Shown here: positions 1 through 10,127 of the stretch, piece after piece
Position numbering within the stretch: position 1 is the first letter of the stretch
Layout of the letters: the number at the start of each line of letters is the position of its first letter
Source: Deltaproteobacteria bacterium
GTDB taxonomy: Bacteria > SAR324 > NAC60-12
Length of the DNA: 47,818 nt
Direction of reading: 5' to 3'
Assembly (NCBI GenBank): GCA_002683785.1
Contig: NYUB01000030.1
Coordinates: 59,066-106,883, forward strand
Program-made: the position numbers and the translations under genes
Notes under the pieces: generated by a model
The model's input: the letters and a program-made list of their open reading frames with translations, nothing else
What the model was told of the DNA's origin: nothing
Databases searched by the model: none

Positions 1-1434
1 TATCAGGGAAGCATGATGCAGTTTTACCTCAATCATGTTCAACCCTCAGTTCCATTTCAGGACCCTTTGCTACAATTGATGAACAAACTAAGATATGACG
101 CCATGACCCTGGGTAATCATGATCTGGAAATGCCATTGGATAAATTGAGTTGGAGGATGAGAAAAGCTTCATTCCCGTTTCTTGGGGCAAATATTCAATG
201 GAAAACAGAGACATTGGGAGAGTTTTCGAAATCAACCAACTCGATTACAACTCCTTTCCAGAATCTTCATCCCTATCATGTTCAAGAACGAAATGGGGTC
301 CGGCTGGGCATATTGGGTATGACGACCCCTGGAGTCCCTATCTGGTTGGATCCCCTTCAAATTAAGGATTTTAGGATCAAGGAAATTCTTTCAAGTTCCC
401 GCAAATGGATTTCTGTACTCAGAGACGAGGAAAAAGTGGATTTGCTGATTGGCCTTTTTCACAGTGGAGCGGATAAGGATTATGATGATAGGACGGCTAT
501 CAAACTTGGATTACCAAGCCCCAATGCAAGCGGGCAGGTAGCGAAAGTTCTCAAACAATTTGACCTTCTCATAGCCGGCCACACGCATCAAACCATACCA
601 AAGTATGCTCTTGACGAACTTCCACGTTTTTCAGTGCCTATCATTTTCCCAGGAGCCTATGCTAAAGGGGTGAGTGTCGTGAAAATTAAATTGATCGAAA
701 ACCAACAACGGTGGCAGATCTATGATATGAAATTTGATTTCAAATCAGCCCGCATTAATCAGGACCCAATGTCTATTAAGGAGGAAATAGGACTTTCGGA
801 TGAAATGTTAGAATCAGTTCGAAACTATAGATCCCAACCTTCTAAAGTGATTTTAAAGGAAATCCCCCAAAAGGTCGTGAGAAATGATTGTCTGAGCAAA
901 CTGAGCCATGTTGCACTTCAGCAACCTGGAAAGGAATCAAAGTTCAGCCTGCTTCCAGGTAGTTGGCATACTGCAGATATTAAAAGGGAAGATCTAGGTA
1001 AACCGATTCTTCGAAAACATCTTTTTCAGTGGATGCGCTATGACAATCTTCCAGTTTTAGCCAATCTTTACGGACTGCAGATACGAATCATGTTGAACCC
1101 CATGCTACGAAAATTCCAAGAACGTAGAATTCGCTCCAGCACATATCTTGTGCCCGGGGGCTTTGAGGCTGTTCCAGTAGTTGAAGACGGGCCGGTACGT
1201 CTATCACTAAAGGAATGGAACGGGAGCACGATCAGAGAGGATGAACTTTATAAAGTCTGGATGACCAATTATCACTGGAACGGAGGTTCAGATATCCGTT
1301 CTCGAGCATTGCTTCATGATTCACAACTACTGAAGAGAGAACAAAGATTTTTACGCGATGCAGTCTTCGATTTTCTGGCAGCAAAACATCCAAAACTTCC
1401 TTTATCCTGCAAACAATTTCTAGAACCAATCTGA
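1..1434 (+). CDS. 5'-nucleotidase / UDP-sugar hydrolase-like metallophosphoesterase, 5'-truncated by the window edge
   Basis: Frame is open from base 1 (YQGSMMQF...). Motifs: TLGNHDLE, AGHTHQT, and a C-terminal 5'-nucleotidase-like domain. Confidence 0.8.
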   Translation, partial: YQGSMMQFYLNHVQPSVPFQDPLLQLMNKLRYDAMTLGNHDLEMPLDKLSWRMRKASFPFLGANIQWKTETLGEFSKSTNSITTPFQNLHPYHVQERNGVRLGILGMTTPGVPIWLDPLQIKDFRIKEILSSSRKWISVLRDEEKVDLLIGLFHSGADKDYDDRTAIKLGLPSPNASGQVAKVLKQFDLLIAGHTHQTIPKYALDELPRFSVPIIFPGAYAKGVSVVKIKLIENQQRWQIYDMKFDFKSARINQDPMSIKEEIGLSDEMLESVRNYRSQPSKVILKEIPQKVVRNDCLSKLSHVALQQPGKESKFSLLPGSWHTADIKREDLGKPILRKHLFQWMRYDNLPVLANLYGLQIRIMLNPMLRKFQERRIRSSTYLVPGGFEAVPVVEDGPVRLSLKEWNGSTIREDELYKVWMTNYHWNGGSDIRSRALLHDSQLLKREQRFLRDAVFDFLAAKHPKLPLSCKQFLEPI

Positions 1435-1527
1435 AAATAAATATTGTATCAGAGGTTGTGCGTAATTCTGAATCAGTGCCTTCTTCCAAATTCCACAAAC
1501 GAGAAAGAACGGAGTGATTCAGATTTT

Positions 1528-2832
1528 CTACCAGTACGAAAGTGAGGATTCAAAAAGATCTTTCATTTGATCCCGGCTGACAGGACAGGGGGCATTATCA
1601 ATCAGCCTTTTTTGCGCATAAGCTCTTTCAGTGAGGTCCTCAAGGTGTTCACTTCCATAGCCTACACCCTCCAATCCGTTTGGGATCCCGGTTTCTTTCA
1701 TCAAATAGATGAGCCGATCAGCAAGCAAGTGTCCCCCATCCTGAATTCCTGCCCCCCTGGTTTCAGCACCCATCGCCCAAGCCGCCTGAAGATGACGTTC
1801 TTGACATGCGTCTGCAGTGAAGCGAAAGACTGCAGGAGAATTGACGATGACTGAAATGCCATGGGGAACTAGGGCGTGATCTGAGGACCAACCATCGGGA
1901 TGGTAATCTTTGCAAAGACCTGCCACCGCATAGGACATTCCGTGGGGGAGATGACATCCTGCATTTCCAAAGCCTATTCCGGCAAGCATTCCAGCAAACA
2001 TCAGGGACTCAAGATTTTCATTATGAGGCTCAAGAACCCCTTGGATCAGGTTTTTCCCGACTAATCGGATTGCTTCAAGGCAGGCGATGTCACTGTATGG
2101 ATTGGCTCCCTGACTCAAAGGGCGGCGGGCAGGGTGATCCGGTGCCTGGCGATGGGTAAAAGGGCGTGCGGTGAGGGATTCACAGGCATGACTGAAAACA
2201 TCAAAGGCATTTGCGGCCCGGATCATTGGATGCAGGGTGTTTAGGGATAGTGGATCAAGCAAACCGAGTTCAGGACGGATCCTGGGGCTGACAATGCCGG
2301 TTTTGGCTTCCATTTCGAGCAGATCAAATATAGCGATACCAGTACACTCACTCGCAGTTCCAAAAGTGGTCGGACATGCGATATGAGGTTTCAATCGACC
2401 AGGTACGGGAATGGCTCTACCTATCGGAGCGTTGACGTAGTCTAAAAAATCTGTGGGATAGCATGAATAAAGATTGGAAGCTTTACAGGTGTCCATAACG
2501 GATCCCCCGCCTAATGAAACAAAACCATCGAATTTGCCTTCAGAAGCGAAGCTTGAACCGGCTTTGAAGGAACGGTCCGTAGGTTCCACTTCTACTTCGT
2601 CATAGACCTCACAGTCCAAGCCTGTTTTTTTCAATGAATCCAAAGCAATGGTCAAAGATTCTTGTTGAGCAACTCTATGATCTGTGAATAGAGCGACTCT
2701 TTTCATGCCAAGTGTTTCTGCATCCTGCCCGAGTTCCTTGAGAACTCCATTTCCAAATTTGATTTTAGGGGCTTCGACTGAAAATACCCTGTCTCCTCCT
2801 GGTTTCCTTGTGAAATAGCTTTGATCAGGCAT
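1528..2832 (-). CDS. Iron-containing alcohol dehydrogenase, hydroxyacid-oxoacid transhydrogenase (ADHFE1/HOT)-like
   Basis: 434 aa; SLGGGSVMDTCKA, CPTTFGTASECTG and the metal-binding HACES/HGMSYA regions typical of Fe-ADH. Confidence 0.85.
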   Translation of the reverse strand: MPDQSYFTRKPGGDRVFSVEAPKIKFGNGVLKELGQDAETLGMKRVALFTDHRVAQQESLTIALDSLKKTGLDCEVYDEVEVEPTDRSFKAGSSFASEGKFDGFVSLGGGSVMDTCKASNLYSCYPTDFLDYVNAPIGRAIPVPGRLKPHIACPTTFGTASECTGIAIFDLLEMEAKTGIVSPRIRPELGLLDPLSLNTLHPMIRAANAFDVFSHACESLTARPFTHRQAPDHPARRPLSQGANPYSDIACLEAIRLVGKNLIQGVLEPHNENLESLMFAGMLAGIGFGNAGCHLPHGMSYAVAGLCKDYHPDGWSSDHALVPHGISVIVNSPAVFRFTADACQERHLQAAWAMGAETRGAGIQDGGHLLADRLIYLMKETGIPNGLEGVGYGSEHLEDLTERAYAQKRLIDNAPCPVSRDQMKDLFESSLSYW

Positions 2833-3007
2833 GGTTTATTTTTGTAGAAATTTCCAACTTTTCTTTGAATTTTATAGCTTTCCAAAGCTTGGCTAATGTA
2901 GCGAATTTACACAAAGCCAACAAGGAATTTGAAGGTAATAACAATAAATTATGATATAGGCGCTTTTGGGACTTTCTTTCTTGACTTGAACTGGGGGTGT
3001 TACATCG

Positions 3008-3024
3008 TGAGACTTATAGTCTCA
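3008..3024. promoter_or_regulatory. Perfect dyad TGAGACT-TAT-AGTCTCA, candidate operator
   Basis: 7-bp perfect arms, 14 bp upstream of the IclR-family start codon region, in the divergent intergenic region. Confidence 0.5.
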
Positions 3025-3037
3025 TTAATGATGGTTT

Positions 3038-3862
3038 TTGGTGAAAAATGATGATGAGAAAGCAACTTTACTAAAATTAATTTCCGTGGAAACAGATCAA
3101 AAGCACAAAGGTTCCCACCTAACCCGTGCTCTCGCAGTAATTGAAAAAGTGGCATTATCTGAAAGGCCATTGACACCAACAGAAATCAATAACGAACTTC
3201 AACTGCCTAAAGCAACCATTCATCGGCTTTGCCAGTTTCTTGAAGATGAGCAGTTTCTTCAGCGAGATTTAGAAGCAAAAAGACTGATTCCTGGTCTACG
3301 ACTCAGGCAGATAGCCTTAGGGGTTTTCCGAAATGATCAATTCCGTTTAGAACGAACGGTGGTTCTTCAGAACCTCTCAGAAGACATTGGAGAAACCTGC
3401 AATATCTCAGTGCCTGATGGAATGCAGATGCGATATGTTGACCGTGCGGAGAGCCATTGGCCACTGAGAATGCAGCTTCCTGTTGGAACTAAAGTCCCAT
3501 TGTACTGTACTTCAAGTGGGAAATTGTATCTAAGTACCCTTCAAGAAGGGAAGCTTGATAAACTAATTGGGAGTTTCAGGCTTGAAGCCCATACTTCAAA
3601 CACCTTGACTTCTCAACAGGCATTGAAACAGGAACTGGATCAAATCCGTAAAGAAGGTGTAGGAACGGATAGAGAAGAATTTCTTGAAGGGATGGTCTGT
3701 GTTGCAGTACCCATTTTAGATCAGCAGCAAAGATTTTTTGCAACACTATCTTTTCATGCACCTAGTAGTCGTCTTTCATTGGAAGAGGGTCTTGGATATG
3801 TTCCCCGACTAAGGGAGGCATCAGCCGAATTGAGCAGTCTGCTGAAGGAAGAGAGTCACTAA
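3038..3862 (+). CDS. IclR-family transcriptional regulator
   Basis: 274 aa; N-terminal wHTH (LTPTEINNELQLPKATIHRLCQFLEDEQFLQRD) plus IclR effector domain. Start is TTG 3038 or GTG 3041. Confidence 0.9.
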   Translation: MVKNDDEKATLLKLISVETDQKHKGSHLTRALAVIEKVALSERPLTPTEINNELQLPKATIHRLCQFLEDEQFLQRDLEAKRLIPGLRLRQIALGVFRNDQFRLERTVVLQNLSEDIGETCNISVPDGMQMRYVDRAESHWPLRMQLPVGTKVPLYCTSSGKLYLSTLQEGKLDKLIGSFRLEAHTSNTLTSQQALKQELDQIRKEGVGTDREEFLEGMVCVAVPILDQQQRFFATLSFHAPSSRLSLEEGLGYVPRLREASAELSSLLKEESH

Positions 3863-3876
3863 ACCTAGAAAGAGTT

Positions 3877-4878
3877 ATGAAGAATCATTTCCGGGACCCT
3901 ATATGCGTTGAAGTAACAAGAGCAGGTAGCATAGAAAGTCAACACCAGCTTTTTGCAGTGCTGATGCAACCTGATGGTAAAATTAAAGAGTGTTGGGGAG
4001 ATCCTGAAATGTTTGTCTTTCCACGTTCGGCAGTCAAGCCGCTTCAGGCGATGGCCTTAGTGAGTTCAGGTGCAGTGGAAAAGTACGACCTTAGTTCCCA
4101 GGAAATTGCACTGGCCTGTGCTTCCCATGGAGGTGAACCGGTTCATGTTGAGGTAGTAAAAAATTGGCTCTCAAAAGTTGGCTTGAATCCTTCCGATCTG
4201 GAATGCGGATTTCACTGGCCTTCTCATCAGGAATCAGCCCATAAAATGATTGCTGAAGGATATCTCCCTCAATCGGTCCATAACAATTGTTCAGGCAAGC
4301 ATTCTGGATTTTTAACTTTAGCCCTTCAAATGGGTCATACGCATGAGCATTATGTCCAACCCGATCATCCTGTTCAGCTTCGGATTCAAGAGATCCTGGA
4401 AAAGGCATGTGATGTTGATCTATCAAAATCTGAACGAGCAATTGACGGTTGTTCGGTTCCCACTTGGTCTATTCCGCTCAAAAACTTAGCATTGGGAATG
4501 GCTCGTTGGGGAACAGGGGTGATGCTTGATCCAAAGCTTTCCCGGGCAGCAGAAGTCATATCAAAAGCTATGGCCCTTCATCCATACATGGTAGCAGGAC
4601 AAGGACGATGCTGTACCAGAGTTTTAAGGCATTTTCAGGGTAAAGTACTGGTGAAAACTGGTGCTGAAGGTGTGTATTGTGCAGTATTCCCAGAACTTGG
4701 ACTAGGGTTGGCCCTGAAGTGTCTTGATGGCCAAAAAAGAGCCTCGGAAGCCGCACTTGTGGCTCTCATACGTAAACTGGGTATGGTTGATGAGCAAGAT
4801 ACCGAAATTCTTTCTCCCAGTATTATAAGAAACCATAATCAGATACTCGTTGGAGGCATAAGAGTGGTTGTCCCTTAA
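3877..4878 (+). CDS. L-asparaginase II family (Rhizobium etli AnsA type)
   Basis: 333 aa; VEVTRAGSIES, FPRSAVKPLQAMALV, ACASHGGEPVH, HNNCSGKHSGFL. Confidence 0.88.
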   Translation: MKNHFRDPICVEVTRAGSIESQHQLFAVLMQPDGKIKECWGDPEMFVFPRSAVKPLQAMALVSSGAVEKYDLSSQEIALACASHGGEPVHVEVVKNWLSKVGLNPSDLECGFHWPSHQESAHKMIAEGYLPQSVHNNCSGKHSGFLTLALQMGHTHEHYVQPDHPVQLRIQEILEKACDVDLSKSERAIDGCSVPTWSIPLKNLALGMARWGTGVMLDPKLSRAAEVISKAMALHPYMVAGQGRCCTRVLRHFQGKVLVKTGAEGVYCAVFPELGLGLALKCLDGQKRASEAALVALIRKLGMVDEQDTEILSPSIIRNHNQILVGGIRVVVP

Positions 4879-5009
4879 AATGGTGATTACACGTAAGATA
4901 AGAACATACGACTCGAAATGTTAATCGCTGTATGATTTGAAAACAAATGGAAACAACAGGTGTTTACAATTACCGGAGTTGATTTGTAATTCTAAAAAAA
5001 AGCTATTGT

Positions 5010-5879
5010 TCAGGGGCAGGAATTCTCTACCAGGCTTTGATAAAGTTCAGGACGTCGATCACGAAAAACTTCCCAGGCCTGTCGGGTTTTGGAGATTTCT
5101 TCCAAGTCGAATGTTGAGGCAAGGACTGATTCTTCATCTCTTCCGGCTTGAGTCACGATTTCTCCAGTGGGCCCGCAAATGAAGGAATTGCCGTAAAAGG
5201 TGATACTGGATTCATTTCCGTCTTCGTGTCCAATTCTGTTGGCTGCAGCAACAGGGACCAGATTCGCTGAGGCGTGCCCCTGCATCACTCTTTGCCAATG
5301 ACTACTTGTGTCCATGGAAGGAGCCTGAGGCTCAGAGCCTATCGCGGTTGGATAGAGCAGTATTTCCGCACCCTGAAGGACCATAGCCCTTGCAGCTTCT
5401 GGAAACCATTGGTCCCAGCAGATTCCAACCCCCAATTTGCCAAATCTCGTGTCCCAGACCTTAAAACCTGTGTTACCAGGGGTAAAATAGTATTTTTCCT
5501 GATACCCGGGCCCGTCAGGGATATGAGACTTTCGGTAAATCCCCTGGCAACTTCCATCTGCATCCAGCAAAGCCATTGAGTTGTAAAAAACATTGGTAGC
5601 GGATTCAAAAAAACTAAGTGGAAGTATGACTTCCAATTCCTTTGCCAATGCAGAAAACCTTTCCAGCAGTGGATTCCCATCCGCTGGTTGAGTCCATTGC
5701 AAATAATCGGGATTCTGATCTTTACAGAAATAAGGACGTTCAAAAAGCTCCTGAAGCAGGATGATCTTGGCACCCTTAGATGCTGCGTCCCGGACCAAAT
5801 ATTCTCCACGATCTTGATTTTCTAGAGGCTCAGCACTACACGTCATTTGGGTGATTGCAAGGGTGACGGTCCGGCTCAT
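5010..5879 (-). CDS. aguB: N-carbamoylputrescine amidase (nitrilase superfamily)
   Basis: 289 aa; ILLQELFERPYFC, YRKSHIPDGPGYQEKYYF, GVGICWDQWFPEAAR; adjacent to aguA. Confidence 0.92.
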   Translation of the reverse strand: MSRTVTLAITQMTCSAEPLENQDRGEYLVRDAASKGAKIILLQELFERPYFCKDQNPDYLQWTQPADGNPLLERFSALAKELEVILPLSFFESATNVFYNSMALLDADGSCQGIYRKSHIPDGPGYQEKYYFTPGNTGFKVWDTRFGKLGVGICWDQWFPEAARAMVLQGAEILLYPTAIGSEPQAPSMDTSSHWQRVMQGHASANLVPVAAANRIGHEDGNESSITFYGNSFICGPTGEIVTQAGRDEESVLASTFDLEEISKTRQAWEVFRDRRPELYQSLVENSCP

Positions 5880-5910
5880 GTATTTAAAGGGCGAAAAGTT
5901 TTACAGGGTT

Positions 5911-6939
5911 TTATCCCATTGATGCGACTTTAGGCTGTTGTTGAGTAATGCAGTGGATCCCTCCTCCTCCCATCACGATTTCCTGTGCATCAAGCTGGAT
6001 GATTTTTCGGGAGGGAAAGATTTTTTCAAAAGTGGCTCTTGCACTTTCGTCTCGTTGAGGATCATTGAATGCTGGTATCACGATTCCCTGATTGGGAAGG
6101 TAGAAATTAATGTAGGACTGGGCCAACCGTTCATCCTCTTTCCATCGGGCTTTGGGCTGTTCTACAGTGACGATTTCGAGATTTCGTTCACGGGCATCTT
6201 TGGCATTTTTCAGCCGCAGGAGGTTGTCTTGTAAAACTTCGTAATTTTCATCTTCCGGATCATTGCTGATTAATGCCATGACCGCCCCGGGTTTGATGAA
6301 GCAAGCAAGGTTATCAACGTGACCGTCGGTTTCATCATCCATAAGTCCTTCTCCAAGCCAAAGGATGCTATGGACATTTAAATATTCTCGAAGCAGTTGT
6401 TCAATTTCTTCCTGGTCCAGTTCCGGATTCCGGTTGGGGTGGAGCAGGCACTGTTCTGTCGTGATCAAAGTGCCATCACCATCGACATGAATCGATCCTC
6501 CTTCAAGGACGAAGGTCGCTTTGAAATGTTCAATGTCTGAGTGATTCAAAAGGGCTCTAGCAAAATCAGCATCATCCTCACAGTCGGGATAGTCGGCACC
6601 CCACTGGTTGAATTCCCAATCGATTCCTGCGATTCTCCCTTTACGGTCAATGACAAATGTCGGACCACTATCACGAGTCCAGGAGTCATCTATTGGTAAC
6701 GATATGATTTCGATTTTAGGACCGCACATCATTTGTGCCTCCTCGGCATCCTCTGGATGACACGTCATCTTGACAGGTTCGAACTGGTTGATAGCATGGG
6801 CAACTTCGACATAGGCCTGCTTGGCCTGGTCCATCCTCTCACCCCATGTTTTGATACGACAAGGCCATCCCATCCAGCAGCATTGATGAGGATGCCATTC
6901 TGCAGGCATGTAAAATCCTTGAGAACTGATGCTTCCCAT
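5911..6939 (-). CDS. aguA: Agmatine deiminase
   Basis: 342 aa; RDSGPTFV, GGSIHVDGDGTLITTEQCLL, GMDDETDGHVDN-like motif, C-terminal MGGGGIHCITQQQP. Confidence 0.93.
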   Translation of the reverse strand: MGSISSQGFYMPAEWHPHQCCWMGWPCRIKTWGERMDQAKQAYVEVAHAINQFEPVKMTCHPEDAEEAQMMCGPKIEIISLPIDDSWTRDSGPTFVIDRKGRIAGIDWEFNQWGADYPDCEDDADFARALLNHSDIEHFKATFVLEGGSIHVDGDGTLITTEQCLLHPNRNPELDQEEIEQLLREYLNVHSILWLGEGLMDDETDGHVDNLACFIKPGAVMALISNDPEDENYEVLQDNLLRLKNAKDARERNLEIVTVEQPKARWKEDERLAQSYINFYLPNQGIVIPAFNDPQRDESARATFEKIFPSRKIIQLDAQEIVMGGGGIHCITQQQPKVASMG

Positions 6940-6981
6940 AAGCTGTTTATGACATGACTTTTGGAATTGGGGACGTAGGTG

Positions 6982-7476
6982 TCAAAGCAAACGCATTCCG
7001 GTTTTCCACCAGACTTTCCAGGGGAATTCAATCCAGACCTGTTGCTGGTTCTGATTCAACTCTCGGACATAGTAATCCGGAGTAAAATCTTGATCCGCAT
7101 TCGAATAGAGAGAGGCGAATCGGACATTCGGACCTTCGTCGACTTTGGTTTGATTCAGAATATCTTCCCGGATACGGGTGAAGGTTGCACCACTGTCACA
7201 GATATCGTCCACGATCAAAATGTCATGATCGGTTGGATAAGGCATGTATTCTTCCCATTGTGGAAAATGCCTTAGACTGGATTGAAGGGGTTTTAAAGGG
7301 ATATCGTAATAGGCACTGAGCATCACTGCAGGAGGGAGCCCTCCCCGACTGATGCCAACAATCACCTGGGGTCTAAAATGGTCAATCGACATTTGCCGCA
7401 CTAATTCATGCAGATCCTGAATCGATTCTTCCCATGAATAATAAATAACCTTCATGGTTTCATCATGTTTTCTCAT
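6982..7476 (-). CDS. Purine phosphoribosyltransferase-like protein (Gpt/Hpt type)
   Basis: 164 aa; VIVGISRGGLPPAV and PRPP loop ILIVDDICDSGATF. Confidence 0.85.
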   Translation of the reverse strand: MRKHDETMKVIYYSWEESIQDLHELVRQMSIDHFRPQVIVGISRGGLPPAVMLSAYYDIPLKPLQSSLRHFPQWEEYMPYPTDHDILIVDDICDSGATFTRIREDILNQTKVDEGPNVRFASLYSNADQDFTPDYYVRELNQNQQQVWIEFPWKVWWKTGMRLL

Positions 7477-7619
7477 ACAATCTCTGTTTGAAATTATAAT
7501 TAACTTTTTTGCATAATATTTGATGAAGGTTCAAGATATTCTGTTAGCATTAACAAAAATGAGGTTTGCATATTAGGAATATTTGAAGGGCATACTTTTC
7601 ACACTAGCAATATTTGCTC

Positions 7620-9230
7620 ATGAAGGTTTTCAAATCCAGGATCGATACTGAATCTGAAGAATTTAAAATAAATTCCCTGCATCATAGGAATCTCTCTAAT
7701 GAGTTGAAGAAAGAATTGGAGAGGATTATTAGCGGAGGTAAAGAATCCTCAAAGCTTCTTCATCAATCCAGAGGGAAACTCCTACCGCGTGAACGGGTCA
7801 ATCAACTACTTGACCCTGGATCGCCATTTCTCGAATTTTCTCAAATGGCAGCTTTTGGACTCTATGAAAATGAAGTTCCCTCCGCTGGGATCATCTGCGG
7901 ATTGGGAAGGGTGGGAGGAACAGAGGCAGTTATTCTGGCCAATGATGCGACGGTCAAGGGTGGAACTTATTACCCGATGACGGTCAAGAAACATTTGAGA
8001 GCCCAGGAAATTGCGATGGAAAACCGCCTGCCGTGCATCTACCTGGTAGATTCTGGAGGAGCCTTCCTGCCGCTTCAGGATGAGGTTTTTCCAGATCGGG
8101 ATCATTTTGGGCGAATTTTCTACAATCAGGCGAGGCTCTCATCGGAAGGGCTTTCCCAGATTGCAGTGGTGCTGGGATCCTGCACCGCTGGTGGAGCCTA
8201 TGTGCCAGCCATGTGTGATGAAACCGTGATTGTTGAAAACCAAGGGACCATTTTTTTGGGAGGCCCGCCATTGGTTAAGGCAGCAACAGGAATGGAGGTC
8301 AGTTCTGAAGAATTGGGAGGTGGTGAAGTTCATGCGAGAATTTCCGGCGTTGCAGATCATCTTGCTCGGAATGATGCCCATGCACTAGAAATTACCCGAA
8401 ATATTTTGTCAGTGACGAATCAAAGTATTCAGAAAGCAAATGGTTTTTCTTCAGAGATTCAGGAGCCTCTTTATCCGGCACAAGATTTATATGGTCTCCT
8501 TCCCGCGGATCCACGCCAGAGCTATGATGTACGCGAGTTGATAGCAAGAATGGTTGATGGATCCGAATTTCAGGAATTCAAAAGCCTGTATGGAACCACC
8601 TTGGTGACGGCCTTTGCGAAAATCAACGGGTTTCCACTGGGTATTGTTGCAAACAATGGGATCCTTTTTTCAGAATCAGCTCTAAAGGGAGCACATTTCG
8701 TTGAACTTTGTGGTCAACGGAAAATCCCATTAATTTTTCTTCAGAACATCAGTGGGTTCATGGTTGGTAAGGAGTATGAACATAAAGGAATAGCCAAAGA
8801 CGGAGCAAAGATGGTCATGGCCGTTTCATGCGTCAATGTCCCAAAGTTTACGGTCATCATTGGTGGTTCACACGGTGCTGGAAATTATGGAATGTGTGGC
8901 AGAGCTTACAGTCCAAGAATGCTCTGGACGTGGCCCAATGCAAGAATATCTGTGATGGGTGGGGAACAGGCAGCCTCAGTCTTGTCTCAGGTTAAACGTG
9001 ATAAACTTGTGGAAAATTATGCTGATTGGACTGCCGAGGAGGAGGAATCCTTTAAAAAGCCGATTCGTGATCAATACGAGACACAAGGACATCCCTATTA
9101 TGCTACAGCAAGACTCTGGGACGATGGGATTCTGGATCCAGTGGAAACGAGACGGGTGTTGGGACTTGCCCTCGCGATAGCTGACAGTGGAACTACGGGT
9201 CAAACGAAATATGGAGTTTTTCGTATGTAA
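7620..9230 (+). CDS. Acyl-CoA carboxylase carboxyltransferase (beta) subunit, methylcrotonyl-CoA carboxylase beta-like
   Basis: ~536 aa; [80 protein letters not shown] at 7620 preferred over TTG at 7614. Confidence 0.9.
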   Translation: MKVFKSRIDTESEEFKINSLHHRNLSNELKKELERIISGGKESSKLLHQSRGKLLPRERVNQLLDPGSPFLEFSQMAAFGLYENEVPSAGIICGLGRVGGTEAVILANDATVKGGTYYPMTVKKHLRAQEIAMENRLPCIYLVDSGGAFLPLQDEVFPDRDHFGRIFYNQARLSSEGLSQIAVVLGSCTAGGAYVPAMCDETVIVENQGTIFLGGPPLVKAATGMEVSSEELGGGEVHARISGVADHLARNDAHALEITRNILSVTNQSIQKANGFSSEIQEPLYPAQDLYGLLPADPRQSYDVRELIARMVDGSEFQEFKSLYGTTLVTAFAKINGFPLGIVANNGILFSESALKGAHFVELCGQRKIPLIFLQNISGFMVGKEYEHKGIAKDGAKMVMAVSCVNVPKFTVIIGGSHGAGNYGMCGRAYSPRMLWTWPNARISVMGGEQAASVLSQVKRDKLVENYADWTAEEEESFKKPIRDQYETQGHPYYATARLWDDGILDPVETRRVLGLALAIADSGTTGQTKYGVFRM

Positions 9231-9325
9231 TCTTCTGTTCCACCTCATTCAACCATTCATTCTGGCTTGCTCCCTGCATTGAAAAAAAATCCCAAACCAT
9301 TTAAATATTATTTGCTAGGAGCGTA

Positions 9326-10090
9326 ATGAATTCATCTTTTATCCTGAAATTCTCATTACTGATTTCTTTGCTGGCATTGGCCTCGACTCATCATGCACTG
9401 GCTGCTAAGAAACAGCGTAACTGGAGGATCGGATTAGGAAGGATGATCAATACGGTCTATTATGGGTATGATACAAAAAAAGGTGATTCTGATTTAACAA
9501 AAGTCTCAACAAACAGTTCTGGACAATTATACAGTACCTCTCTGGTCATGGAATACCTCTTTGGAGGCCGTAAAAGCCCAGCTCTTTTTGGAGTTGAATT
9601 TGATTTGGGCACCAGTACTGGACAAAGAAATTATACTCTTGAAAATAAAAATAAGAAAATTGGTGATATTTTACAAAAACTTAATACCAATTTCCTCTAC
9701 GGGGGTAATATCTTTTTTTCTGATGGAGGGGAAGAAGGCTTTAACTGGTCTTTGGGATTAATGACCGGAACAATCACAGTAAAGCAGACTTTTCAAAATG
9801 GTAACGTTTATGATGGTTCCTCCGATCCAGATTCGGACATAACTTATAATACTACACAGGAATCAAGCCATACCGTTCCTGTTGAAATCATGAAGCTTGG
9901 GCTAGAGTGGATACTTGAAACGGCTGTGTTTCGTTTTGAATACTTCAGTACAAAACAGACATTATTTGGATCAGAGGATGCACATATGATCACTTCTGAA
10001 GACTTAGGTTATTTGGGAACCAACAGGCCTCAAACTGAAACAATTAAGTTGCAAGGTGGTCTAGCACTTGTGGTTCAAGGAAGATTCTAA
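9326..10090 (+). CDS. Predicted outer-membrane beta-barrel-like protein of unknown function
   Basis: 254 aa; N-terminal signal peptide (FILKFSLLISLLALASTHHALA), alternating strand pattern, terminal aromatic (..VVQGRF). Confidence 0.6.
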   Translation: MNSSFILKFSLLISLLALASTHHALAAKKQRNWRIGLGRMINTVYYGYDTKKGDSDLTKVSTNSSGQLYSTSLVMEYLFGGRKSPALFGVEFDLGTSTGQRNYTLENKNKKIGDILQKLNTNFLYGGNIFFSDGGEEGFNWSLGLMTGTITVKQTFQNGNVYDGSSDPDSDITYNTTQESSHTVPVEIMKLGLEWILETAVFRFEYFSTKQTLFGSEDAHMITSEDLGYLGTNRPQTETIKLQGGLALVVQGRF

Positions 10091-10127
10091 TGATGTAAAA
10101 ATATGTTGTTTTCCTGGATTAAGAACG

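Noticed and set aside
5339-5809. 156-aa minus-strand ORF overlapping aguB
   Set aside because: Alternative frame of aguB with no recognisable domain. The aguB frame has all nitrilase motifs.
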